From positions 89,366 through 153,365 of the forward strand of contig JADGJG010000003.1 in assembly GCA_027596195.1 (NCBI GenBank): a DNA stretch of 64,000 bases. Reading direction: 5' to 3'. Both the position numbers and the translations under genes were made by a program. This document shows positions 31,821-41,502 of this stretch, one piece after another (positions within the stretch are counted from its first letter, which is position 1; each line of letters starts with the position of its first letter). The notes under the pieces were generated by a model. The model ran no database searches, had not been told where the DNA came from, and was given only the letters and a program-made list of their open reading frames with translations. This DNA is from Podochytrium sp. JEL0797. Taxonomy: Eukaryota > Chytridiomycota > Chytridiomycetes > Chytridiales > Chytriomycetaceae.

Positions 31821-33645
31821 ATGAATCTCCTCGCGCTCTGCTTTCTGGCGTTGGGCGCTATGGCGCAAAGTCTTGATCTCGGCAATCCAAGTAAGCGACC
31901 GCTGGAGGACTCCCGTCTGGACAATGTCTGAACATCGAAAACAGGTGCCGTCCGAGCCGCAGCCGCAGCTGCCATGGGCCCTCTGCAGCAGTATTTTACC
32001 GGTCCGAATATCGAAGGCAAGGGATCCTGGACGGAGCAAACGTCATCAGGTCGTTGGGTGGTCCAATGGCATGAATCAGGAATCTATAACGACGTAAGCC
32101 CTCAGCGCTCATTTCTCAAAGTTTCTGATCGTTCACCTCTTCATCAGCTTTTCTATCAATATGCGCTTGCAAGTGGAGACTCCAGCAACAACAACTTTGT
32201 GCGTTCCAACGTGATTGCTTCGGCGGCGGGTAATGGAGACTTTCTTGGCGGATTCAGCGCGTCCCAATCACAAGATACGAGATGGAATGACGATATCGCG
32301 TGGTGGGGCCTAACAAGTAAGTTCATTTTTGCCCAGTGTTTTCGCGATACTCATTTGCCTCACGCGCAATTATTCCAACAGGCCAGTCCGGGGCCGAAGC
32401 AACTGGTGATGGTACACTTGCCAGTTTGGCGTCAAACACGTTCAATGAAATTTGGATGAGTTGGGATACTCAGTGCGGTGGTGGGATCTACTGGTTTGTT
32501 TTTGTTTGTTGGAAATTCCGTTCGGTACTCAAACCTTAGATAGGAGCAGAGACCGCGATGCCAGTGCTTCCAACCCATACCTCAAAAGCACTATTACCAA
32601 TGTTCAAATGATGGATCTCGGTGCGCGTCTGGGACAAACTGACAAGGCGAACCAAATTTGGAGCTGGCTCAAGTCGTCTGGACTTGTTTCGGACGACGGA
32701 AACGGCGGCTACGCCATTCGCGACAACATCATGACCAACGGGTGCACTCTCAGCAATACGGCGTTTTCTTATGAGTACGGCGAGGCCTTGACTGCTTTGA
32801 GCATTATGGGAAATATCGATGAAGCTACCAAGGTCTTCAACGGGCTCAAGAACATCTTCACCATCTCCAATGGTGGTATCGGGCCAGCTCAGTGCTCAAA
32901 AGATCCATGTGGGTACAATTGGCCAGTGTATCGAGGCCTCTCTCACCTCTTCCGAGCCACTGGTGACTCGGGAGTCAAGGGCTCCATCGCGGCTATCATG
33001 AAAGCCAACGCGGCGGTCGCTCTTGCCAACTGTGACTCCAACTGGTCGTGCATGCGCAGTTTTGGTGGTGGTGCCGCGTTTACGCTCTTGCAACCTGATG
33101 GACTCAACGTACGCGATCAGTTTGAGGCCGTGTCCTTGTTGACTGCGATGATTTACATTAGCGCCGGATCGAGCGGACTTGGGGGTGTTTCTACAAGTGG
33201 AAAAACGGGAAGCGCTCCTGCAGCTGCAAATTCACCTGCAGCGACGCCAGCGACATCTGACTCTGCAGGTGCGCTTACTTCCCCAGCCTCTTCTGGTGCA
33301 CTCTCTTCGCCCACCTCCTCGGCAGTTGCGCATTCTTCAACCACTTCCTCGGCAGCTGCGCTTTCTTCGGAATCCACTTCCAACAAAACTGAAACGATTT
33401 CACTCTCAGCATCCGGGACCGCAAGCGCAAGCTCGAATAGCAACGCATCAGAAACTGCTCACAGTCAAACGGCGAGCCTCACTTCAGCTGCCACGTCGAC
33501 ATCGGCATCGAACTTCACCTCCTTGAGTACTTCGACCTCTTCCGCACCCCAATCGACGACCGTCAATGCGACGACGACATCCGACGCGACGCTACATTTT
33601 CTTGTCGACTATGCGATCACGTCTCTTTTCCTTTTCCTTTTGTAG
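31821..33645 (+). CDS. GH76 mannanase-like protein with Ser/Thr stalk, copy 8
   Basis: Exons 31821-31890, 31945-32093, 32148-32316, 32382-32493 and 32544-33645 (533 aa). Catalytic fold as in copy 5 (RWNDDIAWW, CGGGIYWSRDRD, NVRDQFEAVSLLTAM). Between the fold and the GPI-type end (LFLFLL) lies a stalk of about 150 residues made almost entirely of Ser, Thr and Ala, the kind of heavily O-mannosylated spacer that lifts a wall enzyme from the membrane. Copies 5-7 have a much shorter linker. It is followed after 102 nt by copy 9 in the same direction. Confidence 0.93.
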
Positions 33646-33747
33646 TAATAATTTCTTAGTAGTTAACTGATAATGAATTAAGATATATGTTTCTGTTTGT
33701 AACTTTCATTTGTTCATTGTGAGTGAAAAAAAACGCCACCAGCAAAC

Positions 33748-35740
33748 ATGATCGCAACAACATCACTTGTGGTCCTTACAATCGCCCTCGCCGTAATGCA
33801 CACCTCTGCGCAGCAGAGCTTGAATCTCGGCGATAAAGGTGCCAGCATTCTCTGCTTCCGTTTTTTCTCAACCATTTCATCGCCTAGCCGCTGTCCTGGC
33901 AGCCGCAAAAGCAGCCATGGGTCCACTGCAAGCATACTTTGTCGGACCTAACATTGAAGGAAAAGGTGCCTGGACAGAGCAAACGTCTTCTGGCCGATGG
34001 GTTGTTCAATGGCATGAGTCTGGACAATATAACGACGTTAGTCACGTGTTTATTTTTCGGAGCGACTCACCGGGCTCACCGGGCTCACCCGATGTCCAAT
34101 GAACTGTTTTTTTGCGTATCACATGCATGCAGATTATTTACCAATACGCGCTTGCGAGTGGAGACTCGAGCAACAATGGGTTTGCGCATTCCAACTTGAT
34201 TGCCTCGGCGGCAGGAAACGGCGACTTTCTTGGTGGATTCAGCGCGGGTCAATCTCAAGATACGAGATGGAACGATGATATCTCGTGGTGGGGCTTGGCC
34301 AGTAAGTTCATTTTCGTTGTTGCGATTCACCCACAGATCTCACGTGGAATAATTTCAAAAGGTCAATCCGGAGCAGAAGCAACTGGCGACGGAACCCTTG
34401 CGAGCTTAGCATCCAAGACTTTTGATGAGGTGTGGATGAGCTGGGATAGTCAGTGTGGCGGTGGGATTTACTGGTTTGTTTCCGATGCCCTTTGTTTATT
34501 AAGACCTCGACTCACTCACACCAAAAACAGGAGCAGAGATCGCGACCCCAGCGCATCAAACCCGTACCTCAAGTCAGTCATCACCAACGTCCAAATGATG
34601 GACCTCGGCGCGCGGTTGGGAAAATCCGATCAAGTCAACCAAATCTGGAGCTGGCTCAAGTCCTCCGGACTCGTAGTGGACGATGGAAACGGAGGATACA
34701 CCATCTTTGACAACATCAAAACCAATGGTTGTGCCATCAGCAACTTTGTCTATTCCTACGAATATGGCGAGGCTATCACGGCGTTATGCATTATGGGCAA
34801 CGTTGGAGAGGCGACCAAAGTTTTCAACGGGCTCAAGAACACTTTTGTGGATTCGAATGGCGTTCTCGGACCCATCGGTATTTGTGTCAAGGATCCCTGT
34901 GGGTACTCTTGGCCAGTATACAAGGGCTTGGCGCATCTGTTTCTCGCCACAAGCGATGCCGGTACCAAAAGCTCAATTGCGGCTATTATGCAAGCTACAG
35001 CTGGGGTCGTGCTCGCTCACTGTGATTCGAACTGGGCGTGCATGCGCAATTTTGGAGCTGGCACCGCGTGGACGCTCTTGCAGCCGGATGGGTTGAACGT
35101 GAGGGATCAAATTGAGGCCGTCGCGTTCTTGAGTGCCATGATTGCCATCAGTGCTGGGGCTAGCGGGTCAGTGAAGGTTGCGGGTGGTGGTAGTGGAAAC
35201 GCGACTCCTTCGCCATCTTCTATCTCCATTGCCCCTACTACAGCAATTATTGAAACTACGCCGTCTCCAAAGATTCCAACAACAGCTTCCATCTTTATTA
35301 CGACGGCAATTATCTTGACAACACCGCCGCCTCTGACGACTCCATCGGTGATTGCAGGCAGCGAGAAGGTTGCGAACACTGCTGCCAATTCGATTACAAG
35401 GATCACTGATATTACTTCGGAATCTTCTTCCAGCTCCGTGCTAAGCTTTCTTGCGTCAATAACCACAACTGCGACGAGCTCTCTTGCGGCAAATCCCATC
35501 ACCTCTGAAGCAAGTTCCCTCGCGACAACGGCCGCCAACTTAACAAGTACCCTCATGGCAACGGAAGCCACCTCACTTATTTACCTCATTACAACGGCCA
35601 GCAACTCAAGAAGTTCCGTTGAGACAACCGCCACCAGCTCAATCACCTCTATTGTAACTACTCAAACAACTACGTCGAGTTCCATTGAAATATTGGTTGG
35701 AAAAGGAGCGCTTGTGATTCTTTGGGTTGTTGGAATGTGA
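33748..35740 (+). CDS. GH76 mannanase-like protein with Thr/Ser stalk, copy 9
   Basis: Exons 33748-33838, 33888-34036, 34133-34301, 34362-34473 and 34531-35740 (576 aa). The signal peptide ends HTSAQQ; the second intron starts GTTAGT. Fold motifs are RWNDDISWW, CGGGIYWSRDRD and VRDQIEAVAFLSAM. The stalk, about 190 residues, is rich in Thr, Ser, Ile and Ala (repeats such as TTAIIxTT) and differs from that of copy 8, so stalks evolve faster than the fold. The hydrophobic end (ALVILWVVGM) is consistent with a GPI anchor. Confidence 0.93.
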
Positions 35741-35834
35741 AAGACTTAACTATTTCCTTTGCGGAATTCTGTCATAATATATATAGTTCCCGAATATGCG
35801 AGATTGCTTCTCCCTTCCATATTGTAATCCTGAT

Positions 35835-36130
35835 TTTTTTTCTTTTCGCGATTGTGCCCAGGCAAAAATGATTGCCCAGTCAAAGCCCCCATTTTGAAGA
35901 TCACGGGATGCGGCTAAAGGACGGGTGTGCCTTAGGGTGGGATCCAGATACTGCTAGGTGTTCTCTAATAATTATTGGAGCAAGCAGGGTGCGAGATCCG
36001 CAGGTCGCGGCTTTCAGTTTATATTCTTCCGAATGACTCGCAGTTATAAATGCCGAAATTTCCGTCACGCCATATCTCTAAATAGTCTCGAAACTATTTA
36101 CCAAATATTAAACAGCTTTCGCGTGATACT
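35835..36130 (+). repeat. Duplicated 5' flank, unit 1 (upstream of GH76 copy 10)
   Basis: Matches 39150-39470 upstream of copy 11 (shared ccaggcaaaaatgattgcc and ccattttgaagatcacgg stretches, and the gactcgcagttataaatg block). The duplication therefore includes promoter and leader, not only coding sequence. It contains the upstream Met codon of copy 10. Confidence 0.75.
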
Positions 36131-38632
36131 CGCAAGCCTATTTCCTTTCATCCTCGTTGCCAACGCACAGTCGACACTTAACCTCGACGACCACAGTTGA
36201 GTTATACAATATCAAAAGGCGCGGCCATACTAATAACTGTGTGAAATTTATAGGTGCAGTTCTTGCGGCCGCCAAAGCAGCCATGGGACCGCTGCAGCAA
36301 TACTTCAATGGGCCCAATGTTGAAGGAAAGGGTGCCTGGACGGAACAGAAGGGAAACAGATGGGTTGTTCAGTGGCATGAGAGTGGAATGTATCAAGATG
36401 TGAGTTTGTGCTCTTGGTGGTTTGACTCTTGGACGACCATTCACCAAAATACGCGTTGCATTCAGATCTTTTACCAATACGCTCTCGCAAGTGGAGACGA
36501 GAGCAACAATGCCTTCGTGACCGGCAACATGATCGCGTGTGACGACGGGAATGGGAACTTTTTGGGCGGGTTGAACCCGAATCTTCCTGAAGACACGAGG
36601 TGGAATGACGATATTTCGTGGTGGGCATTGTCGAGTAAGTGAAATTAGTTTTATCCCCACCTTCTCGTTGTTGAGCTGATTTTGGAATTTGAATTTAGGT
36701 GAATCGGGTGCAGAAGCGACAGGAGATGCGACTCTGGCTAATTTGGCTTCGACAACGTTTGATGAGGTGTGGAAGTATTGGGATGACCAATGCGGGGGTG
36801 GAATCTTCTGGTTTGTATTTATTTGGCTCCCTTCTTGCTTACGAACCGTGAACTGATTATATGAGTTTGATCACAGGAGCCGAGACCAAGCACCGGGCAC
36901 GACCGCGCCTTACCTCAAGAGCACCATCACTAATGTTCAAATGATGGATCTCGGTGCTCGTCTTGGCCACTTGGACAAGGTCAACCAAATCTGGAGCTGG
37001 CTCAAGTCTTCCGGACTCGTTGTGGACGATGGACATGGCGGATATGTTGTTTTCGACAACATCATGACCGATGGCTGCAAGTTGTCCAACGACGTGTATT
37101 CGTACGAATATGGCGAAGCTATTACGGCGCTTTCTGTCATGGGTCACGTCGACGAGGCGATCAAGGTGTTCAACGGGCTCAAGAGAATCTTTGTGGCGAG
37201 TGACGGGATTCTAGGACCTCAACACTGCAAAAAGGATCCCTGTGGATACTCGTGGCCAGTCTACAAGGGCTTCTCGTACCTCTGGAAAGCAACCAGTGAC
37301 ACGCCCACCAAGAACGCCATCACGTCCATCATGAAATCCACCGCCAGCGTTGTGCTTGATCATTGTACCTCTGAGTGGGACTGTATGCGCGATTTCGCTC
37401 CTGGGACTCAGTTCACGTTGTTGGAGCCAAACGGAAAGAACGTGCGCGATCAGTTTGAGGCAGGGTATTTCCTGAACGCGATGATTCACATCAGTTCAGA
37501 TGGAAACGGATCTGGATTTGCAGCTGATGGTAGTTCTGAACCCAGCTCTTCATCGGCAGTTGCCTCTTCCGTTACTACAGCTACTATCGCGAATGTCGCG
37601 TCCTCCTCTCCAGCCGAATCGTCGTCACACGACTCTCCCTGCCCTCCAGCCAGATCGTCATCTAATGCCTTTATTTCTGCCTCCACGGACTTTCTACCTT
37701 CACAAGAGTCTCCGTCTCCAATTGTTGAGGCTACTATCACGCGTGACGCGCCGTCCTCTCCAGCCGAATCGTCATCGACCGTCTCCCATCTGCCAGCTGC
37801 TGAGCCCATCATCACGCACGACTCGCCCTGCCTTCCAGCCAGATCGTCATCTACCGCCTATTCTTCTGTTGCAACGGACTTTCCGCCCCCACGAGAGTCT
37901 TCATTGCCAATTTCTGAGGCTACTATCACGCGTGACGTTCAATTCTCTCAAGAAAAATCTTCATCTACCGTCTCCCTTCTGCCAGTTGCTGAGCCCATCA
38001 TTACGCACGACTTGCCCTGCCCTCCAGCCAAATCGCCTTCTACCGCCCTTGCTTCTGCTTCCAGCGACAGTCTACCTTCACAAGCCCCTCCGTTGGCAAT
38101 TTCGGAAGCTACTACCACTCATGACACGCCACCCTCTCCAGTTGAGTCGTCATCTACCGTCTTTGATTCTGTTGCAACGGACTTGCATGCTCAAGATTCT
38201 CCGCTGCCGGCTGCTGAGCCCATCACACACGACTCGCCCCCCCTTCCAGTCAAATCGTTATCTGCCGCCTTTTCGTCTATTGCAACGGACTTTCTGTCTT
38301 CCCAAGAGTCCCCGTTGCCAGCTGTTGAGGTTACTATCACGCACGACACGCCCAGCTCAAGCCCTTCTGCCGTCTCCAGTTCCATGTCCTCCACTGACAA
38401 CATGTCATTGCACTCTTCTATGTGCTCGTTTCAAAACACGACCACCGCGTTTGAGACGCAAACTAGCACCCCGACCCAGCCACCCAGCACGTTTTCATCC
38501 TCTGATACCCCTACTAGTACTGCAAGCACCTTCTCTTTTACGAGATCCATTGTCGTTCCGACCGATTCTGCCGCACTGACGTATTCCCGCGCCGCAGAGT
38601 TTGGAGCTGTGGTTATTATTTTTTGGATTTGA
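36033..38632 (+). CDS. GH76 mannanase-like protein with repeat stalk, copy 10
   Basis: Exons 36033-36195, 36254-36399, 36466-36634, 36699-36810 and 36877-38632 (781 aa). The fold contains GPLQQYFNGPNVEGKGAW, QWHESGMYQD, RWNDDISWW, CGGGIFWSRDQ and NVRDQFEAGYFLNAM. The stalk is about 360 residues of imperfect Ser/Pro-rich repeats (see 37620-38370), the longest of the family, then a hydrophobic end (EFGAVVIIFWI). The start is uncertain. The Met used by sister copy 11 is absent, and the nearest in-frame ATG (36033) lies in sequence that is leader in copy 11, placing about 30 residues before the hydrophobic signal core (VILASLFPFILVANAQ). The gene may have a degraded start or an unseen upstream exon. 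Confidence 0.85.
37620..38370 (+). repeat. Intragenic tandem repeats in GH76 copy 10 stalk
   Basis: About four imperfect units of roughly 189 nt (63 residues), recognised by recurring THDSPCLPARSSST, TDFL-SQES and EATITRD / AAEPI blocks. Starts near 37628, 37816, 38005 and 38229. Sister copy 11 lacks them entirely. Confidence 0.75.
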
Positions 38633-38661
38633 TATACCCATTTTTTTAGATTCTTAATGAG

Positions 38662-38667
38662 AATAAA
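38662..38667 (+). terminator. Poly(A) signal AATAAA of GH76 copy 10
   Basis: AATAAA 30 nt after the copy 10 stop. Confidence 0.45.
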
Positions 38668-39149
38668 GCTTTCTTGTTTCCTACGCGTCCTTGCTTCTTC
38701 TCGTGCGCGGTGGCTACCGAAATCATTGTGGATTCGGAAGACCAAGTGTTGACGACCAAGCGTTTGCGTTTTGCCACTCAGACGACGCGGTGGAGTAATC
38801 CTACACTTGCAGAGGTCTTGAATGCGCTGAAAGGACTGGCGACCCAGGAAGTCAAAATACTACATTTGATACTCGGAAGGGTTAATACACACTTCATTTC
38901 CTCGACCGTCCGAATATGTTTGTGAACTTATAAATTTTTTGCTTGTGACATCTGTGATCTCTTGCACGTTAGCCAGGCTCTCAATCGGCTTCGCGTTTGT
39001 ACCTTTGTCTTGTAAATTCCGCAACTCTTCCAAAAAGGCTTTTACACGTGGAAGTGGTGCGAACTTGTTATTTTCGGTCGCGAATGTTAAGCATTCAGGG
39101 CACGCGGGATTGAAGAATTCAGGGCACGCGGATTGTTTCACTTATTCCT
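38668..39149. other. Intergenic with possible decayed coding sequence
   Basis: A forward frame near 38710-38870 reads protein-like sequence (ATEIIVDSEDQVLTTKRLRF) without a recognised family, and a weak match to it lies at 41240-41340 after copy 11. A 16-nt direct repeat containing cagggcacgcgg occurs twice near 39096-39133. No intact gene is supported. Confidence 0.35.
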
Positions 39150-39470
39150 GATTTTTTCTATTCGCGATCTCGCCCAGGCAAAAATGATTGCCAAGTCAAA
39201 GCCGCCATTTTGAAGATCACGGATGGGGCTTAAGGACGAAGGTGCATTCGGAGGAGATCATAGTTCATGTATATTCTAATAGCGTTGCAACGAGCAGAGT
39301 GCGAGATCCCCAGAGCGTGAATTAACCTTATTTGTTTGGTCGTCGATAATTAAATTTTATTCTTCCGTGACTCGCAGTTATAAATGGCGAAAATTCCTGT
39401 CCCGCCATATATCTCGAAACAGCCTCGAAAACTGTTTGACAAATATTGCCCATCGAATATTACCTCAGAG
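39150..39470 (+). repeat. Duplicated 5' flank, unit 2 (upstream of GH76 copy 11)
   Basis: Counterpart of 35835-36130. Here the position equivalent to the copy 10 Met reads cgtgactcg, so there is no ATG and the normal start 39471 is used. Confidence 0.75.
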
Positions 39471-41183
39471 ATGTTCGCAATACTTCTTCCGTTCGCTCTC
39501 TTTGCCAACGCACAGGCGACACTCAACCTCGACGACCACAGTTGAGTTGTACACTCTGAACAAGGCGCAGCTATACTGACTGGGCGAAATTCACAGATGC
39601 AGTTCTTGCGGCCGCGAAAGCAGCCATGGGGCCTCTTCAGCAATACTTCAATGGACCTAATGTTGAAGGCAAGGGAGCCTGGACGGAACAGAAGGGAAAC
39701 AGATGGGTTGTTCAGTGGCATGAGAGTGGCATGTATCAAGATGTGTGTTTATGCTCTTGGTGTTTTGATTTTCGGACAACCGCTCACAGCTCACCAAAAT
39801 TCAGATATTTTATCAATACGCTCTCGCAAGTGGAGACGAGAGCAACAATGCCTTCGTGACCGGCAACATGATCGCGTGTGACGAGGAGAATGGAAACTTT
39901 TTGGGAGGCTTGAACCCGAATCTTCCAGAAGACACGAGATGGAATGACGATATTTCGTGGTGGGCATTGTCGAGTGAGTGAAATTAGTTAATCTCCTCCT
40001 TTGCGTCGTTTGAACTGGTTTTTTTGGAATTTAGGTGAATCGGGTGCGGAAGCGACAGGAGAAACGACTCTGGCTAATTTGGCTTCGACAACGTTTGATG
40101 AGGTTTGGAAGTACTGGGATGATCAATGCGGGGGAGGAATATTCTGGTTTGTATTTATTTGGCTCCCTTCTTGCTTACGAACCGCGAACTGATTCCGCAT
40201 TCTTCGTCCATAGGAGCAGAGACCAAGCACCGGGCACAACCGCGCCTTACCTCAAGAGCACTATCACCAACGTACAAATGATGGATCTCGGTGCTCGTCT
40301 AGGCCACTTGGACAAGGTCAACCAAATCTGGAGCTGGCTCAAGTCGTCCGGACTCGTTGTGGACGATGGACATGGCGGATACGTCGTGTTCGACAACATC
40401 ATGACCGATGGCTGCAAGTTGTCCAACGAGGTGTTTTCGTATGAGTACGGTGAAGCTATTACGGCGCTTTCTGTCATGGGTCAAGTCGACGAGGCGATCA
40501 AGGTGTTCAACGGGCTCAAGAGAATCTTTGTGGCGAGTGACGGGATTCTAGGACCTCAACACTGCAAAAAGGACCCCTGTGGATACTCGTGGCCAGTCTA
40601 CAAGGGCTTCTCGTACCTCTGGAAAGCAACCAGTGACACGCCCACCAAGAACGCCATCACGTCCATCATGAAATCCACCGCCAGCGTTGTGCTTGATCAT
40701 TGTACCTCTGAGTGGGACTGTATGCGCGATTTCGCTCCTGGGACTCAGTTCACGTTGTTGGAGCCAAACGGAAAGAACGTGCGCGATCAGTTTGAGGCGG
40801 GGTATTTCCTGAACGCCATGATTCATATCAGTGCGGATGGAAATGGATCTTGGTTCGCGGCTGATGGTAGTTCTGAACCCAGCTCTTCATCGGCAGTTGC
40901 CTCGTCCGTTGCTACTGAATTGACGTCGGCAACCGAGGCCACTGTTGCGCCATCTTCTGCAATTTCCAGCTTCATCTCCACTTCCAACACGACATTGTCA
41001 TCTTCTGTGACCATTTCCATGACCCAGCCACCAAGCGTGACTTCTTCCTCGGATACTCCCACCACTAGTACCCTCAGCACCATTTCATTCACGAGATCAA
41101 TCGTCGCTCCAACCGATTCTGCTGCGCTGTCCTATTCCCATACTGCAGCGTTTGCAGCGGTGGTTACTTTATTTTGGATTTGA
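39471..41183 (+). CDS. GH76 mannanase-like protein, copy 11
   Basis: Exons 39471-39540, 39597-39742, 39805-39973, 40035-40146 and 40214-41183 (488 aa). Almost identical to copy 10 over the catalytic fold (RWNDDISWW, CGGGIFWSRDQ, NVRDQFEAGYFLNAM), so the two are a recent tandem duplicate. It has a normal signal peptide (MFAILLPFALFANAQ). The stalk is about 90 residues of Ser/Thr, without the repeats of copy 10, then a hydrophobic GPI-type end. Introns start GTTGAG and GTGTGT, weaker donors than usual but conserved between the two copies. Last gene of the GH76 array. Confidence 0.92.
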
Positions 41184-41502
41184 TACCCACTATTGAGAAC
41201 GAAAAAAAAGTTTCTTATGATTTCTCCGCATCCTCGATTCTTCACGTGCACGGTCGTTATGAATTCAAGCAACAAGGCATTTGCATACGTGGACGCGCTT
41301 TGCTTCTCAAACGACGCTATGCGAGCTCATTTTTTGGCATCGTTGCGTGGGCAACACTTGCATGTCACCCTTACATGGGTCTTGTACACTTAAATGGTTG
41401 GTGGCCCAAGAACAACTCCCTGAGACGTTTAAATTCGAGGCTATAGTTGGCTCAACGTCTCGCCACAAAAATCAGAGGAGGCGGCTCTATTATTTCTGCC
41501 TT
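41184..41502. other. Spacer between convergent GH76 copy 11 and CSC1-like 1
   Basis: 3' flanks of both genes; no gene recognised. The 41485-41502 stretch is repeated downstream of the second channel gene at about 45158. Confidence 0.45.

Noticed and set aside
37620..38370. Possible CRISPR-like or satellite array
   Set aside because: The repeats are imperfect, in frame and encode the stalk of a GH76 protein; there are no unique spacers.
37500..38579. 359-codon forward open frame in the stalk of GH76 copy 10
   Set aside because: Alternative frame of a repetitive Ser/Pro region; Leu/Pro/Arg-rich and without start context.
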